Source: Anaerolineae bacterium (GTDB taxonomy: Bacteria > Chloroflexota > Anaerolineae > CG2-30-64-16). From it: a stretch of 32,267 nt of DNA. Positions 1 to 9,753 of the stretch are shown here, piece after piece. Numbering within the stretch: the first letter of the stretch is position 1; every line of letters starts with the position of its first letter. The position numbers and the translations under genes are program-made. Below the pieces are notes generated by a model. That model was not told the origin of the DNA. It saw only the letters and a program-made list of their open reading frames with translations, and ran no database searches. The DNA lies in assembly GCA_026645775.1 (NCBI GenBank), contig JAPKMS010000169.1:1-32267 (forward strand). Reading direction: 5' to 3'.

Positions 1-7
1 CTGCTTC

Positions 8-1342
8 CTACTGCCCGATCTCCAGGGTCTGCGTCACGGTCTGCCCGGGCCCGATCTCCACGCCATCCAGCGTTTTGCTCCCGGTGTAGTCAGGCAGCGC
101 CACCTCGATGTCGTACTTGCCCGGCCGCAGCCGCACCGTCGTCGGATTCTCGGTGCGCCAAACGACCCACGTCTGCCGCTGGCCGGCCGGATAGATCACG
201 ATATCCACCTGCGGCGTCGCACCATTCTGCGTGACCGTCAACACCAGAGCGCCGAAGTCGAACACCACATCCTGCGACGCGACGTCATCGGCGGTCACCG
301 TCACACCCTTCAACCACTCCTCGGCCTGGTCGACCTGCACCAGCACATCATAGCTGCCGGGCGCTAACACGAACTGGGCATCCGTCGCCTCAGCGGCGCC
401 CAGCGGCTGGCGCTTGCCGGCGGGGTAGATGGTCACCGTGGCCCGCTCAGGCGGCACGCCGGGGTTGGCGAAGACGCGGATGCGCAGGGTGGTCCGGGGA
501 TCCAATTCGACCTCAGCCGCCTGAGCAGGGGACTCGGCCGGTGCGAGCGCGGCGGCATCGCGGTAGTCCGCCGGCGCCGTGATGGCGAGCGCTGGATCAT
601 CGTAGGCTGAAAACTTCCACCCGGCTTCGAGCCAGGGGGTCGGTTGGCCGTCTGCGCCCGCGAGCAGGAGCATTCCCGCGGCCTGGTAGATGCGATTGTC
701 GGCCGAGACCCAGTAAGTGAGCGTCTGCGTCACGACGAGAGAGGCCAATTGCTCTTCCAAGGCGCCGCGCTCGTCGGTCGTGGCGGCGACCGCAGAAACG
801 CCCGATCGCAGCAGCCGCTGTACGGTTTGGGGCAAAAAAACAGCCTGGACCTTGGTGGTGGGCACGGGCGCGCCGGAGGCGGGATCCGCTTCGCCCGGCG
901 CAGTCTGATCGGCCAGGGGATAGAGGCGCAGCGGCGCAAAAGGCGCCGAGAGGCCATAGCCGGCATCGAACCCGACGCCAGGCCAACGCGTCCACACAGA
1001 CTCGGCCGCGCTGCGCGTAAAGCTTTGCCACGCAGCATCGGCGGACTCCCGGCTCACGATCAGCTCTTCGGCCGCTTCTTCGCCGCGGCGGGATGACTGC
1101 GCCCATGCGCCCTCGCGGTACTGGCCGGTGATCACGGTGGCCGGTTCGTCGGAGGCGCCCGCCGGCCGGAGCGTCACTTCATACCGGAAGGCGGTTGGCA
1201 GTGCCAGCAGATCCTGCTCCACCTGGGGCAAGGCTGTCGGTTCGGCATCACGTCCCGATCCGCAGCCGGTCATCCCGGTCAACAAGGCCAGCAAGAGGGC
1301 CAAAGCCGACCACGACATCCGATTTGGGCGATGATATGACAT
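8..1342 (-). CDS. Lipoprotein with LppX/LolA-like N-terminal region and two tandem PEGA-like beta-sandwich repeats
   Basis: ORF 444 aa; signal peptide with lipobox (LLTGMTGCGSG); C-terminal repeated VTIYPAGKRQ / IVIYPAGQRQ segments. Confidence 0.75.
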   Translation of the reverse strand: MSYHRPNRMSWSALALLLALLTGMTGCGSGRDAEPTALPQVEQDLLALPTAFRYEVTLRPAGASDEPATVITGQYREGAWAQSSRRGEEAAEELIVSRESADAAWQSFTRSAAESVWTRWPGVGFDAGYGLSAPFAPLRLYPLADQTAPGEADPASGAPVPTTKVQAVFLPQTVQRLLRSGVSAVAATTDERGALEEQLASLVVTQTLTYWVSADNRIYQAAGMLLLAGADGQPTPWLEAGWKFSAYDDPALAITAPADYRDAAALAPAESPAQAAEVELDPRTTLRIRVFANPGVPPERATVTIYPAGKRQPLGAAEATDAQFVLAPGSYDVLVQVDQAEEWLKGVTVTADDVASQDVVFDFGALVLTVTQNGATPQVDIVIYPAGQRQTWVVWRTENPTTVRLRPGKYDIEVALPDYTGSKTLDGVEIGPGQTVTQTLEIGQ

Positions 1343-1377
1343 GCTGATCTCCGTTGCGGCACACTCACGATGGGCCG

Positions 1378-1407
1378 ATTATACTCCACGGAGCGCAGTG
1401 GGTGCAA
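1378..1407 (-). promoter_or_regulatory. Predicted sigma70-type promoter for the lipoprotein gene (TTGCAC-18-TATAAT)
   Basis: Minus-strand TATAAT at 1378-1383 and TTGCAC at 1402-1407, 18-nt spacer. Confidence 0.55.
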
Positions 1408-1441
1408 TCTGGAGCGAGCGGACGCGGGCGCGGCAACCCGA

Positions 1442-1470
1442 TTGACACGTGTAGAGGGTGCGAGTAGAAT
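1442..1470 (+). promoter_or_regulatory. Predicted sigma70-type promoter for the MaoC-like gene (TTGACA-17-TAGAAT)
   Basis: TTGACA 1442-1447, 17-nt spacer, TAGAAT 1465-1470, upstream of ATG 1546. Confidence 0.65.
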
Positions 1471-1545
1471 CACTGGACAGGCAGACGCCGACAAAGCCCC
1501 TGCCTGCCTTGCAGACAATCGAATTTAACGACCGGAGGAACAGAC

Positions 1546-2019
1546 ATGGCCGAGCTTGCAACCCGTCGGGGGCTCTACTTTGAAGAATTCGCTGTGGGTG
1601 ACAGCATCACCACCGCCGCGCGCACCATCACAGAAGCCGATATCGTGAACTTTGCCGCGCTGAGCGGGGATTGGAATTCGATTCACGTCGATGCCGAATA
1701 CGCCAAACAGGGCATGTTCGGCGAGCGCATCGCGCACGGCCTGTTAGGGCTATCCATCGGCGTGGGCCTGGCGGTGCAAATGGGCTTTATCACCGAAACG
1801 GTCATCGCCTTCATGGGCCTGGAATGGAAGTTTCGCGCCGCCATCAAGATCGGTGACACCATCCACGTGCGCGCCGAAGTGACCGAAAAAAAGCCCGTGC
1901 CGAGGCTGGGCGGCGGAGTCGTCACCTTCAACGTCGAAGTGCTCAACCAGCGAGGTGAGACGACGCAAAAAGGCACGTGGACGATGCTGATGAAAATGCA
2001 GGCCCAGCCGGCGGAATAG
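1546..2019 (+). CDS. MaoC-like (R)-specific enoyl-CoA hydratase/dehydratase
   Basis: 157 aa; hot-dog fold features: FAALSGDWNSIHVDAEYAKQGMFGERIAHGLLGLSIG. Confidence 0.9.
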   Translation: MAELATRRGLYFEEFAVGDSITTAARTITEADIVNFAALSGDWNSIHVDAEYAKQGMFGERIAHGLLGLSIGVGLAVQMGFITETVIAFMGLEWKFRAAIKIGDTIHVRAEVTEKKPVPRLGGGVVTFNVEVLNQRGETTQKGTWTMLMKMQAQPAE

Positions 2020-2094
2020 TAACGCGCCCAGCAACGGCGTCAATCATTAGCGCGCGGGCGTGAGCTATGCTACAATGCTCGCCACCAAAGCCAG

Positions 2095-3093
2095 ATGGAG
2101 AGCTACATGGCCGCATGGCCGGTCGTTGGACACGAATGGGCACTGGATCTGTTGGCACGAGGGCTGCGCGGGGGCCGGCCCAGCCATGCGTATTTGATCA
2201 CCGGCCCAGCCCAAGTGGGCAAAACGACGGTCGCGCGCGCCTTTGCCCAGGCGTTGGTCTGTGAGCGCCAGACCGGCACACCCTGCGGCGAGTGCAAGAC
2301 TTGCCAGCGCGTCACGCAGGGGCGTTACCCTGACATCCAATTCATCGCTGCCAGCAAAAACAATATCCAGATCGACCAGGTGCGCGCCATCCAGACCGAT
2401 GCAGCGATCGCCCCATTGGAGGGCAAGCACAAGGTTTTTATCATTCGCGAAATTGAGCAAGCGACTGCGCCGGCCGCGAATGCGCTGTTGAAAACCCTCG
2501 AAGAACCGGCGCCGCAAGTGATCCTGCTGCTCACCACCGCGCACCGTGACCGCGTGTTGCCCACCATCATTTCGCGGTGCCAGGTCATCGGCCTGCGTCC
2601 GCTGCCCCTCGCCCAAGTGCAAGAGGCGCTGCAGACGCGCTGGGGTGTCGATGAAGAACGCGCGGCTTTGTTGGCTCGGCTGAGCGCTGGCCGGCTGGGC
2701 TGGGCCGTGGCCGCACACACCACCCCCGAGCTGTGGCTGGCGCGCGCGAAATATCTCGATGACCTGCTGACCCTGATGTCAGCGGGGCATCTGGGCCGGC
2801 TGGCCTACGCCGAGACGCTGAGCCGGAACGGTGACGAGATCGAGCTGGCGCTGGGGCTGTGGGCGGCCTGGTGGCGCGATGTGTTGTTGGTGCAGCGGGG
2901 GCTGCCGCAGGCGCTGCTTAACCTGGACCGCAAGACCCAAGTGTTGCAACAGGCGGACTTGTTTCGGCCGGAACAGGTGACCGGTGCGTTGACCGATTTG
3001 ACGCAAGCGTTGCGCCGGATCAAGGCTAACGTCAACGCGCGCTTGGCACTGGATGTGTTGGTGCTGCGGTTGCCTAAGCCGGCCGTCCTATAG
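2095..3093 (+). CDS. holB: DNA polymerase III subunit delta'
   Basis: 332 aa AAA+ clamp-loader: HAYLITGPAQVGKTTVARAFAQAL, zinc motif CGECKTC, LLKTLEEPAPQVILLLTTAHRDRVLPTIISRCQ; start may instead be ATG 2107. Confidence 0.9.
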   Translation: MESYMAAWPVVGHEWALDLLARGLRGGRPSHAYLITGPAQVGKTTVARAFAQALVCERQTGTPCGECKTCQRVTQGRYPDIQFIAASKNNIQIDQVRAIQTDAAIAPLEGKHKVFIIREIEQATAPAANALLKTLEEPAPQVILLLTTAHRDRVLPTIISRCQVIGLRPLPLAQVQEALQTRWGVDEERAALLARLSAGRLGWAVAAHTTPELWLARAKYLDDLLTLMSAGHLGRLAYAETLSRNGDEIELALGLWAAWWRDVLLVQRGLPQALLNLDRKTQVLQQADLFRPEQVTGALTDLTQALRRIKANVNARLALDVLVLRLPKPAVL

Positions 3094-3103
3094 GAGTGAA
3101 TTA

Positions 3104-4105
3104 ATGCCGTCAGTGGTTGGCGTGGCGTTTCGAGCCGTCACCAAAATCTACTATTTCGACCCGACCGGGTTTGAAGACCTGCAGCCGGGTGAATATGTCG
3201 TGGTGGAAACCTCCCGCGGCCGCACCCTCGGCCGCGTGGTCACCGCACCGCGCCCGGTGTCTGAAACTGAGATCAGTGGCACGCTCAAACCGGTCGTGCG
3301 GCGTGCGACTGCCTGGGACATGGTGCAAAATGACCAGATGAACCACAAAGCGCCTGAAGCGTTGCGCATCTGCCAGGAACGCGCGGCCGCCCTGGACATG
3401 GACATCAAGGTCATCAACGTCGAATTCGGTTTCGACGGCAGCAATGCCATCGTCTACTTCACATCTGAGCAGCGGGTTGACTTCAGGAACCTGGTGCACG
3501 AGCTCACCCAGGCCCTCAGAACACGGGTCGAGATGCGACAAGTCGGGGTACGGGATGAAGCCAAGCTGCTCGGCGGGTTCGGCCGGTGCGGCCGCGAGTT
3601 GTGCTGCGCAACCTGGCTGCGTGAGTTCGCCCCGGTCTCGATCAAGATGGCAAAGACGCAGGATCTGCCCTTGAATGCGCCAGAGGTCTCAGGCGTTTGT
3701 GGACGCCTGCTCTGCTGCCTGGCGTATGAAAATGACTTCTACACCGAAGCACGCAAACAGATGCCCCGCGTGAACAGCATTGTGACGACGCCCCAAGGCC
3801 CCGGGAAAGTCCGTCATGTGCACGTCTTGGCCAATTCGATCTCGGTGTTGGTGGAAGGGCCAAATGACACCCGCAGCATCGTCGACATGGCGGTGCCCGA
3901 GCCGGTGTTCGATCTCACGATGCGGCCGTCTGGCAGCGGTTCAGGCCGGTCCCTGGCATCAGAACCCAGCGCGCCGGAAGATGATCGAGCGAAAAGCGGG
4001 GAAGAGAAACCCAATCAGCCCGACACGCCGGACTCGACCCAAACGCCAGACGGCGATTTAGCGCAAAGTGAACGCAAGGCACGCGCACGCCGGAAGAAGC
4101 ATTAG
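3104..4105 (+). CDS. ricT: PSP1 domain protein (RicT/YaaT family)
   Basis: PSP1 hallmarks GGFGRCGRELCCATWL and GVCGRLLCCLAYE; ATG 3104 with upstream AGGAG is a better start than 3053; follows holB. Confidence 0.88.
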   Translation: MPSVVGVAFRAVTKIYYFDPTGFEDLQPGEYVVVETSRGRTLGRVVTAPRPVSETEISGTLKPVVRRATAWDMVQNDQMNHKAPEALRICQERAAALDMDIKVINVEFGFDGSNAIVYFTSEQRVDFRNLVHELTQALRTRVEMRQVGVRDEAKLLGGFGRCGRELCCATWLREFAPVSIKMAKTQDLPLNAPEVSGVCGRLLCCLAYENDFYTEARKQMPRVNSIVTTPQGPGKVRHVHVLANSISVLVEGPNDTRSIVDMAVPEPVFDLTMRPSGSGSGRSLASEPSAPEDDRAKSGEEKPNQPDTPDSTQTPDGDLAQSERKARARRKKH

Positions 4106-4117
4106 AGGGGACACAAC

Positions 4118-4147
4118 GCAGCGGGCCGTTCTCAAACGGCCCGCTGC
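4118..4147. terminator. Bidirectional terminator-like hairpin between convergent ricT and spoVS
   Basis: GCAGCGGGCCGTT-CTCA-AACGGCCCGCTGC: perfect 13-bp stem, 4-nt loop. Confidence 0.75.
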
Positions 4148-4186
4148 GATTTCTTCCGATCGGTAAGCGAGTCAGGCGACTGCAGC

Positions 4187-4450
4187 TTAGCCCTTTGGTT
4201 CGACAATCAGCTTGACTGCCGTGCGTTCGTTGCCCTCGATCTCGATCTCGACGAACTCCGGCACACACACGATATTGATGCCATCCAATGCCAGGTAGCC
4301 GCGCGCAATGGCTATCGCCTTAACGGCCTGATTGACAGCGCTGGCGCCAATCGCTTGCACTTCCGCATACTGTGAATCGCGCATCACACCGGCGATCGCA
4401 CCGGCAACCGCTGTAGAGCGAGAATGGGCCGAGACCTTGATGACATCCAT
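4187..4450 (-). CDS. spoVS: Stage V sporulation protein S (SpoVS)
   Basis: Internal start MDVIKVSAHSRSTAVAGAIAG...; family sequence AIGASAVNQAVKAIAIARGYLA. Confidence 0.9.
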   Translation of the reverse strand: MDVIKVSAHSRSTAVAGAIAGVMRDSQYAEVQAIGASAVNQAVKAIAIARGYLALDGINIVCVPEFVEIEIEGNERTAVKLIVEPKG

Positions 4451-4534
4451 GGAGTGCCTCCTGACTGCAAGGAGCCGCAAAGCTAGCGCCCAATGAAACA
4501 CGGCCCTGGAATCATCTGCACAATGCATTTTTGT

Positions 4535-4563
4535 ATTTTACGCGCATTTGGACAAAAAATCAA
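4535..4563 (-). promoter_or_regulatory. Predicted promoter for spoVS (TTGATT-17-TAAAAT)
   Basis: Minus-strand -10 TAAAAT at 4535-4540 and -35 TTGATT at 4558-4563, 17-nt spacer. Confidence 0.5.
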
Positions 4564-4658
4564 TAGGGTCTGCAAACCAATTTGCTCAAAAACACAACCT
4601 TGGCCCTGACCAACGGCAACATAGATCTACCGCCACAAGCTCTTGGAGTTAAGCACGC

Positions 4659-5783
4659 ATGCGAGTCGTGATGGTATCCAAAGCGCTGATCGTAGGATCG
4701 TATCAGCGCAAGCTGGAAGAGTTGGCGCGCCTGGACGACATCGAATTGACGGTCATTGTGCCGTCCGGGTGGCGTGAAGGCCGCGCAATCACGCCGTTGC
4801 ATCGCGCCCACACGGCCGGCTACCGACTGATTGAAGCCCCCCTCGCCTTCAATGGCCAATACCATCTGCATTTTTACCCGACGTTAGGTCGCCTGCTGCG
4901 TTCGCTGCGCCCCGATGTCCTTCACATGGATGAGGAGCCTTATAATCTGGCCACCTGGCTGGCTCTGCGCCAGGGTCGAACCATCGGCAGCCGCAGCCTC
5001 TTTTTCACCTGGCAAAACCTGATCCGGCGCTATCCCTGGCCGTTTCGCGGCTTTGAAATCGCCAACTACCGCATGGCGGCCTATGCGATCGCCGGCAACC
5101 CAACGGCCGAGACCGTCTTGCGCGCCAAAGGCTACACCGGCAAGCTCGCCATCATCCCGCAGTTCGGCGTTGATCCGGACCTGTTCGAGCCGGCAGCGGC
5201 CCAAGTGCCACCGGCCGCACCTGTTGCAGCCGGACGACCCTTCGTGATCGGTTATGCCGGGCGCCTGGTGCCCGAAAAGGGCGTCGATGTGCTCCTGCGC
5301 GCCTGTGCGCTGCTGCCTCAATCCAACTGGACACTGCACTTGTTGGGCAAAGGCCCGGCGCAAGAGCACCTTGCGGCACTGGCGGGCCAATTAGGCATGA
5401 CCGACCGCGTCTTCTTCCTGGGTCATCGGCCATCCACGCAGACCGCCGAAATCTACCGCACCTTCGACGTGCTGGTCCTGCCCTCCGTGAGCTTGCCAAA
5501 CTGGGTGGAGCAATTCGGCCGCGTGCTCATCGAGGCGATGGCCTGCGGTGTTCCGGTCGTCGGCTCGGTGAGCGGTGAGATCCCGTGGGTCATTGGCGAT
5601 GCCGGGGTAATCTTTCCCGAGGGAGACGCGGACGCGCTCAGCCGGGCCCTGGCTGGGCTGGCCGGCGACGCGAGCCGCCGCGCTGAGCTGGCACGCGCAG
5701 GACGGCAGCGCGTGCTGGCACATTTCACCCAGGCCCACATCGCATCTGCGACGGCGCAAGTGTACCGCGCAATGATCGCGTAA
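4659..5783 (+). CDS. Glycosyltransferase family 4
   Basis: 374 aa; IGYAGRLVPEKGVDVLLRA and EQFGRVLIEAMACGVPVVGSVSGEIP. Confidence 0.9.
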   Translation: MRVVMVSKALIVGSYQRKLEELARLDDIELTVIVPSGWREGRAITPLHRAHTAGYRLIEAPLAFNGQYHLHFYPTLGRLLRSLRPDVLHMDEEPYNLATWLALRQGRTIGSRSLFFTWQNLIRRYPWPFRGFEIANYRMAAYAIAGNPTAETVLRAKGYTGKLAIIPQFGVDPDLFEPAAAQVPPAAPVAAGRPFVIGYAGRLVPEKGVDVLLRACALLPQSNWTLHLLGKGPAQEHLAALAGQLGMTDRVFFLGHRPSTQTAEIYRTFDVLVLPSVSLPNWVEQFGRVLIEAMACGVPVVGSVSGEIPWVIGDAGVIFPEGDADALSRALAGLAGDASRRAELARAGRQRVLAHFTQAHIASATAQVYRAMIA

Positions 5784-5910
5784 CGAATCCCGGCGCCCGT
5801 CGCCTGGCCCCCGGCGCAGACGGCACATCGACTGGCAACTATTGCTGCACAATCGGACCCAAGGTATGCCAGTCGCACTGATTATCGTGATTCGACGGGA
5901 GCATGCTACT

Positions 5911-7125
5911 ATGTTTGGTGTGACGAATCACCTGGAACGCCCCCTATGCGTTGGCCTGAACGCGCACCTGTTGTCCTTGACACAGACCTATCGCGGCGCG
6001 GGCATCAACGGGTACATCTATCAGCTTCTGCGCCACCTGCCGACAGCCCCGACGCAGGGTTCTGCGGCACAAACCGCCCGCGCCGGCCCCGCGGCGTTCC
6101 GCTACATCGCCTACTTACACGAACCAGCCTTTGAGGCGCCCGCCGGCATGCAGGTGGAACGCTCCCGCTGGAATACGCGCAGCCCCTGGCGCCGCATCGT
6201 GTGGGAGCAGACGCGTTTGGCCGCGCGCGCGCGCCAATTGGATCTGCTGCATGGGCTGGCGTTTGTCGCGCCGGTGGCGGCGCGTTGTCCGACCGTCATC
6301 ACCGTGCACGATCTGAGCTTCTTGCGTTTTCCGGACGCGTTTCGCCCGTTCAACCGGGCCTACCTGAGCCTGTTCACCAAGCTGTCCACCCGGCGCGCCG
6401 CTCGAGTAATCGCCGTCTCAGAATCGACCCGCCAGGACGTCATCGCGTTCTGTGGCGTGCCGGCCGAGCGGGTGGTGGTGGTCCCCAACGGGGTGGATGC
6501 CGTGTTCTGCCCAGCTGAGCCGGCCGAGATCGCCAGGTTTCGCGCCCAAAAGGGGTTGCCCGAGCGTTTCATCCTGTTCTTGGGCACATTGGAGCCGCGC
6601 AAAAACCTGGTGCGCCTGCTGGAGGCCTATGCACAGTGGCGCCGGACGGCGGATCAGACCGTCAAGTTGGTGCTTGCGGGCGGCAAGGGCTGGTACTACG
6701 ACACCATTTTCGCGCGGGTGGCCGAGTTGGGGCTGGTGGACGATGTGTTCTTTCCGGGCTATGTGCCAGTGGAAGAATTGCCCTGGTGGTACCGCGCCGC
6801 CGAATTATTCGTCTATCCTTCGCTGTTTGAAGGATTTGGGTTGCCCGTGCTGGAGGCAATGGCGTGCGGCACGCCGGTCATCACGGCTCGCGCATCTTCG
6901 CTGCCTGAGGTTGCAGGGGATGCAGCGGTGCTGGTGGACCCGAAACGATCCGATGAACTGGCTGCCGCGATGAATGACTTACTGAACGACAGAATCCAAC
7001 GCGCCGCCCTCCGTGCGGCGGGGCTGGCACGTGCCGCGCACTTTTCTTGGGCACATACGGCCACGGCTACGGCCGAGGTCTATCGGGATGTGCTGGCAGT
7101 GAGCGGCCGGGGAGGTAGGGGGTGA
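5911..7125 (+). CDS. Glycosyltransferase family 4
   Basis: ORF 5842-7125; start at 5911 ([11 protein letters not shown]) preferred; [57 protein letters not shown]. Confidence 0.88.
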   Translation: MFGVTNHLERPLCVGLNAHLLSLTQTYRGAGINGYIYQLLRHLPTAPTQGSAAQTARAGPAAFRYIAYLHEPAFEAPAGMQVERSRWNTRSPWRRIVWEQTRLAARARQLDLLHGLAFVAPVAARCPTVITVHDLSFLRFPDAFRPFNRAYLSLFTKLSTRRAARVIAVSESTRQDVIAFCGVPAERVVVVPNGVDAVFCPAEPAEIARFRAQKGLPERFILFLGTLEPRKNLVRLLEAYAQWRRTADQTVKLVLAGGKGWYYDTIFARVAELGLVDDVFFPGYVPVEELPWWYRAAELFVYPSLFEGFGLPVLEAMACGTPVITARASSLPEVAGDAAVLVDPKRSDELAAAMNDLLNDRIQRAALRAAGLARAAHFSWAHTATATAEVYRDVLAVSGRGGRG

Positions 7126-8549
7126 AACGAGATGTGCGACGCTGGATGCCGTGGGTGACCTTGATCGTTGATATTCTGTTGATCAACGTGGCGTTCATGG
7201 TTGCCTACTGGCTGCGCTACAGCCTGCAGCTCTTCCGCTCGGTGGATCCGGCGAACAATGTGCCCTACATGGTGTACCTGCCGTTAGTGGGCCTGCTGAC
7301 CGTCGTGCTGGTTTTATCGAACCGCCGCGAGGGTGCTTACGATGTTCGCCGCGGCCACCCGCTGGTCGACGAGATTTATGGCGTCATTAACGCGACGACC
7401 ACGGCAATTATGCTCCTGGTCGTCCTCGTCTTCTTCTATCGGCGCCTGTTTTATTCTCGCATCATCTTCATTTACGCCGGCCTGATGATCGTGCTGTTGC
7501 TGGGCCTGGCGCGCATCGTACGGAACGCGGTGCTCTCGCGACTGCGGCAGGCAGGCCAGGGGGTCGATCGCGTGTTGATCATCGGCGCAGGCGAAACCGG
7601 GCGCACTGTCATCCGCAATCTCATCGCGCAACCCGATCTGGGCTACCGCGTGATCGGCTTCCTGGATGACGACCCGCTGAAAAGCACAACCGATCTCGGC
7701 CCGATCAAGGCGCTGGGGGCCATCGACAACCTCCCGGAAGCGATCCGCGAGAACATGATCGACCAGGTGATCATCACGCTGCCCTGGCAGTATCATCGCA
7801 AGGTGGTGCGGCTGGTGATCGATTCCGAACAGGCCGGCGTCCGGGCGCGCGTCGTGCCTGACATGTTCCAGCTCAGCATGGGCGGAGCTGATATTGAAGA
7901 CCTCAACGGCATCCCGCTGATCAGCGTCAAGGAAACCACCCTGACCGGCTGGAATCTAACCCTCAAGCGCGCGGTGGATCTTGCGCTGGCGGCGCTGGCC
8001 GTCACACTGCTGGCGCCGTTGTGGCTGGTGGTCGCACTTGCGATCAAGCTGGACTCTCCGGGCCCGGTCTTCTTCCGACAACCGCGCGCCGGGCGTTTGG
8101 GCAAGCCGTTCACCGTCTACAAATTCCGATCGATGTATCAGGATGCTGAAGCCCAGTTGGAGAAACTGCGCCAGAAAAATGAAGCCGCCGGGCCGATGTT
8201 CAAAATCCGCGAGGATCCCCGCCGCACGCGCGTGGGTCGGTTTATCCGCAAAACCAGCATCGACGAGCTGCCTCAGCTTATCAACGTGTTACGCGGCGAG
8301 ATGAGTTGGGTGGGCCCACGCCCGGCGCTGCTCAGCGAAGTCGCCCAGTACCAAGACTGGCACCGCAAACGGCTGGAAGTCCAGCCGGGCATGACCGGCC
8401 TCTGGCAGGTCAGCGGCCGCAGCGATCTCACCTTCGACGAAATGGTGATGTTGGATATCTACTACGCCGAGAACTGGTCATTGGGGCTGGATATCCAGAT
8501 CATGTTGCGCACCGTACCCCAAGTCCTTTTCGGTGACGGCGCCTATTAG
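7122..8549 (+). CDS. Undecaprenyl-phosphate sugar phosphotransferase / exopolysaccharide polyprenyl glycosylphosphotransferase
   Basis: 475 aa; N-terminal TM helices, CoA-binding-like GAGETGRTVIRNL, C-terminal bacterial sugar transferase KRAVDLALAALAV...FRQPRAGRLGKPFTVYKFRSM...DELPQLINVLRGEMSWVGPRP; 4-bp overlap with upstream gene. Confidence 0.93.
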   Translation: MKRDVRRWMPWVTLIVDILLINVAFMVAYWLRYSLQLFRSVDPANNVPYMVYLPLVGLLTVVLVLSNRREGAYDVRRGHPLVDEIYGVINATTTAIMLLVVLVFFYRRLFYSRIIFIYAGLMIVLLLGLARIVRNAVLSRLRQAGQGVDRVLIIGAGETGRTVIRNLIAQPDLGYRVIGFLDDDPLKSTTDLGPIKALGAIDNLPEAIRENMIDQVIITLPWQYHRKVVRLVIDSEQAGVRARVVPDMFQLSMGGADIEDLNGIPLISVKETTLTGWNLTLKRAVDLALAALAVTLLAPLWLVVALAIKLDSPGPVFFRQPRAGRLGKPFTVYKFRSMYQDAEAQLEKLRQKNEAAGPMFKIREDPRRTRVGRFIRKTSIDELPQLINVLRGEMSWVGPRPALLSEVAQYQDWHRKRLEVQPGMTGLWQVSGRSDLTFDEMVMLDIYYAENWSLGLDIQIMLRTVPQVLFGDGAY

Positions 8550-8552
8550 AGG

Positions 8553-9743
8553 ATGTCTGCCATGCTCGAATTGCCTTCCTCCGACAGACAAGCGCTTTAT
8601 GATTTGGCCCAGGCCCTGATCTGCACGCCCAGCGTATCGGGAAACGAGGGCAACGCGGCAAGACTGCTGGCTGAAGCGATGCGCTACAGCGGGTTTGATG
8701 CCGTGTGGACCGATCGGATCGGCAACGTGATCGGTCGTTATGGCGCCGGACATGGGCCTGTGCTGCTGTTCGAGGGCCACATGGACACCGTGGATGTCGG
8801 CGACCGTGGCGCCTGGACCCATGATCCGTTCGGGGGCGAGATCGCGGATGGCTTTTTGTATGGCCGCGGCGCGGTCGACATGAAAAGCTCGCTTGCTGCG
8901 ATGGTGCATGGCATCAAGTTGTTGGCAGATGCGCGGGCGCCCCTGGTCGGTGAGGTCTATGTGGCCTTCGTCGTGCAGGAAGAGCCCTGCGAAGGGCTGG
9001 CCGTGCAGACGCTGCTCAAACAAGAAGGCCTGCAACCCGATTTCATCGTGCTGGGCGAGCCAACCAATCTCGGCGTCTACACGGGGCAGCGGGGTCGGGT
9101 GGAACTCCAGGTGTCGACCTATGGCCGTGCAGGCCATGCCGCCATGCCCCAGGATGGCGTCAACGCCATTGGCAGCGCCGCACGGTTGATCTTCGGCATC
9201 GAGTTGCTGGCCCTCCAGCTATTGACCGACCCGGTGCTGGGCCAGGGCAGTATCGCGGTCACGCAGATCACCAGCAGTGCCAGCAGCCTGAACACCATCC
9301 CCGATCTGTGCACCCTGGTGCTCGACCGTCGGCTGACCTTGGGCGAGACCGAGACGCGTGCGATCACTGAAATCCAACAGATCATCCGCCGCGAAGGCAT
9401 CCGCGGGGATGTCACGACCCCGGACTGTGCGCTCACATCCTACACGGGCCACGTCATGCGCGCACGCAAATACTTCCCGCCCTGGCTGCTGCCCGATGAG
9501 GCGCCGCTGGTGCGCCAGACGGTCAAAGCCATCGAAAGAACCCTGGGCGCGCATCCCCGCCTGGGGCTGTGGCCGTTTTCAACCGACGGCGCCTATACCA
9601 TGGGCACCGCCGGCATCCCGACCATCGGCTTTGGCCCTGGCGACGAACACGCCGCACACACGGCCGATGAGCGGGTCCGGCTGGCCGATATCGCAACCGC
9701 GGCGCGTGGCTATGCCCAGCTCGCCGTGGAACTTTTGAAATAA
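8553..9743 (+). CDS. M20 family metallopeptidase/hydrolase, YgeY-like
   Basis: 396 aa; LLFEGHMDTVDVGD, YGRGAVDMKSSLAAMVHG, QEEPCEGLA; C-terminal DRRLTLGET and FSTDGAYTMGTAGIPTIGFGPGDEHAAHTADE resemble the YgeY group. Confidence 0.88.
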   Translation: MSAMLELPSSDRQALYDLAQALICTPSVSGNEGNAARLLAEAMRYSGFDAVWTDRIGNVIGRYGAGHGPVLLFEGHMDTVDVGDRGAWTHDPFGGEIADGFLYGRGAVDMKSSLAAMVHGIKLLADARAPLVGEVYVAFVVQEEPCEGLAVQTLLKQEGLQPDFIVLGEPTNLGVYTGQRGRVELQVSTYGRAGHAAMPQDGVNAIGSAARLIFGIELLALQLLTDPVLGQGSIAVTQITSSASSLNTIPDLCTLVLDRRLTLGETETRAITEIQQIIRREGIRGDVTTPDCALTSYTGHVMRARKYFPPWLLPDEAPLVRQTVKAIERTLGAHPRLGLWPFSTDGAYTMGTAGIPTIGFGPGDEHAAHTADERVRLADIATAARGYAQLAVELLK

Positions 9744-9753
9744 GACGCCTGCC

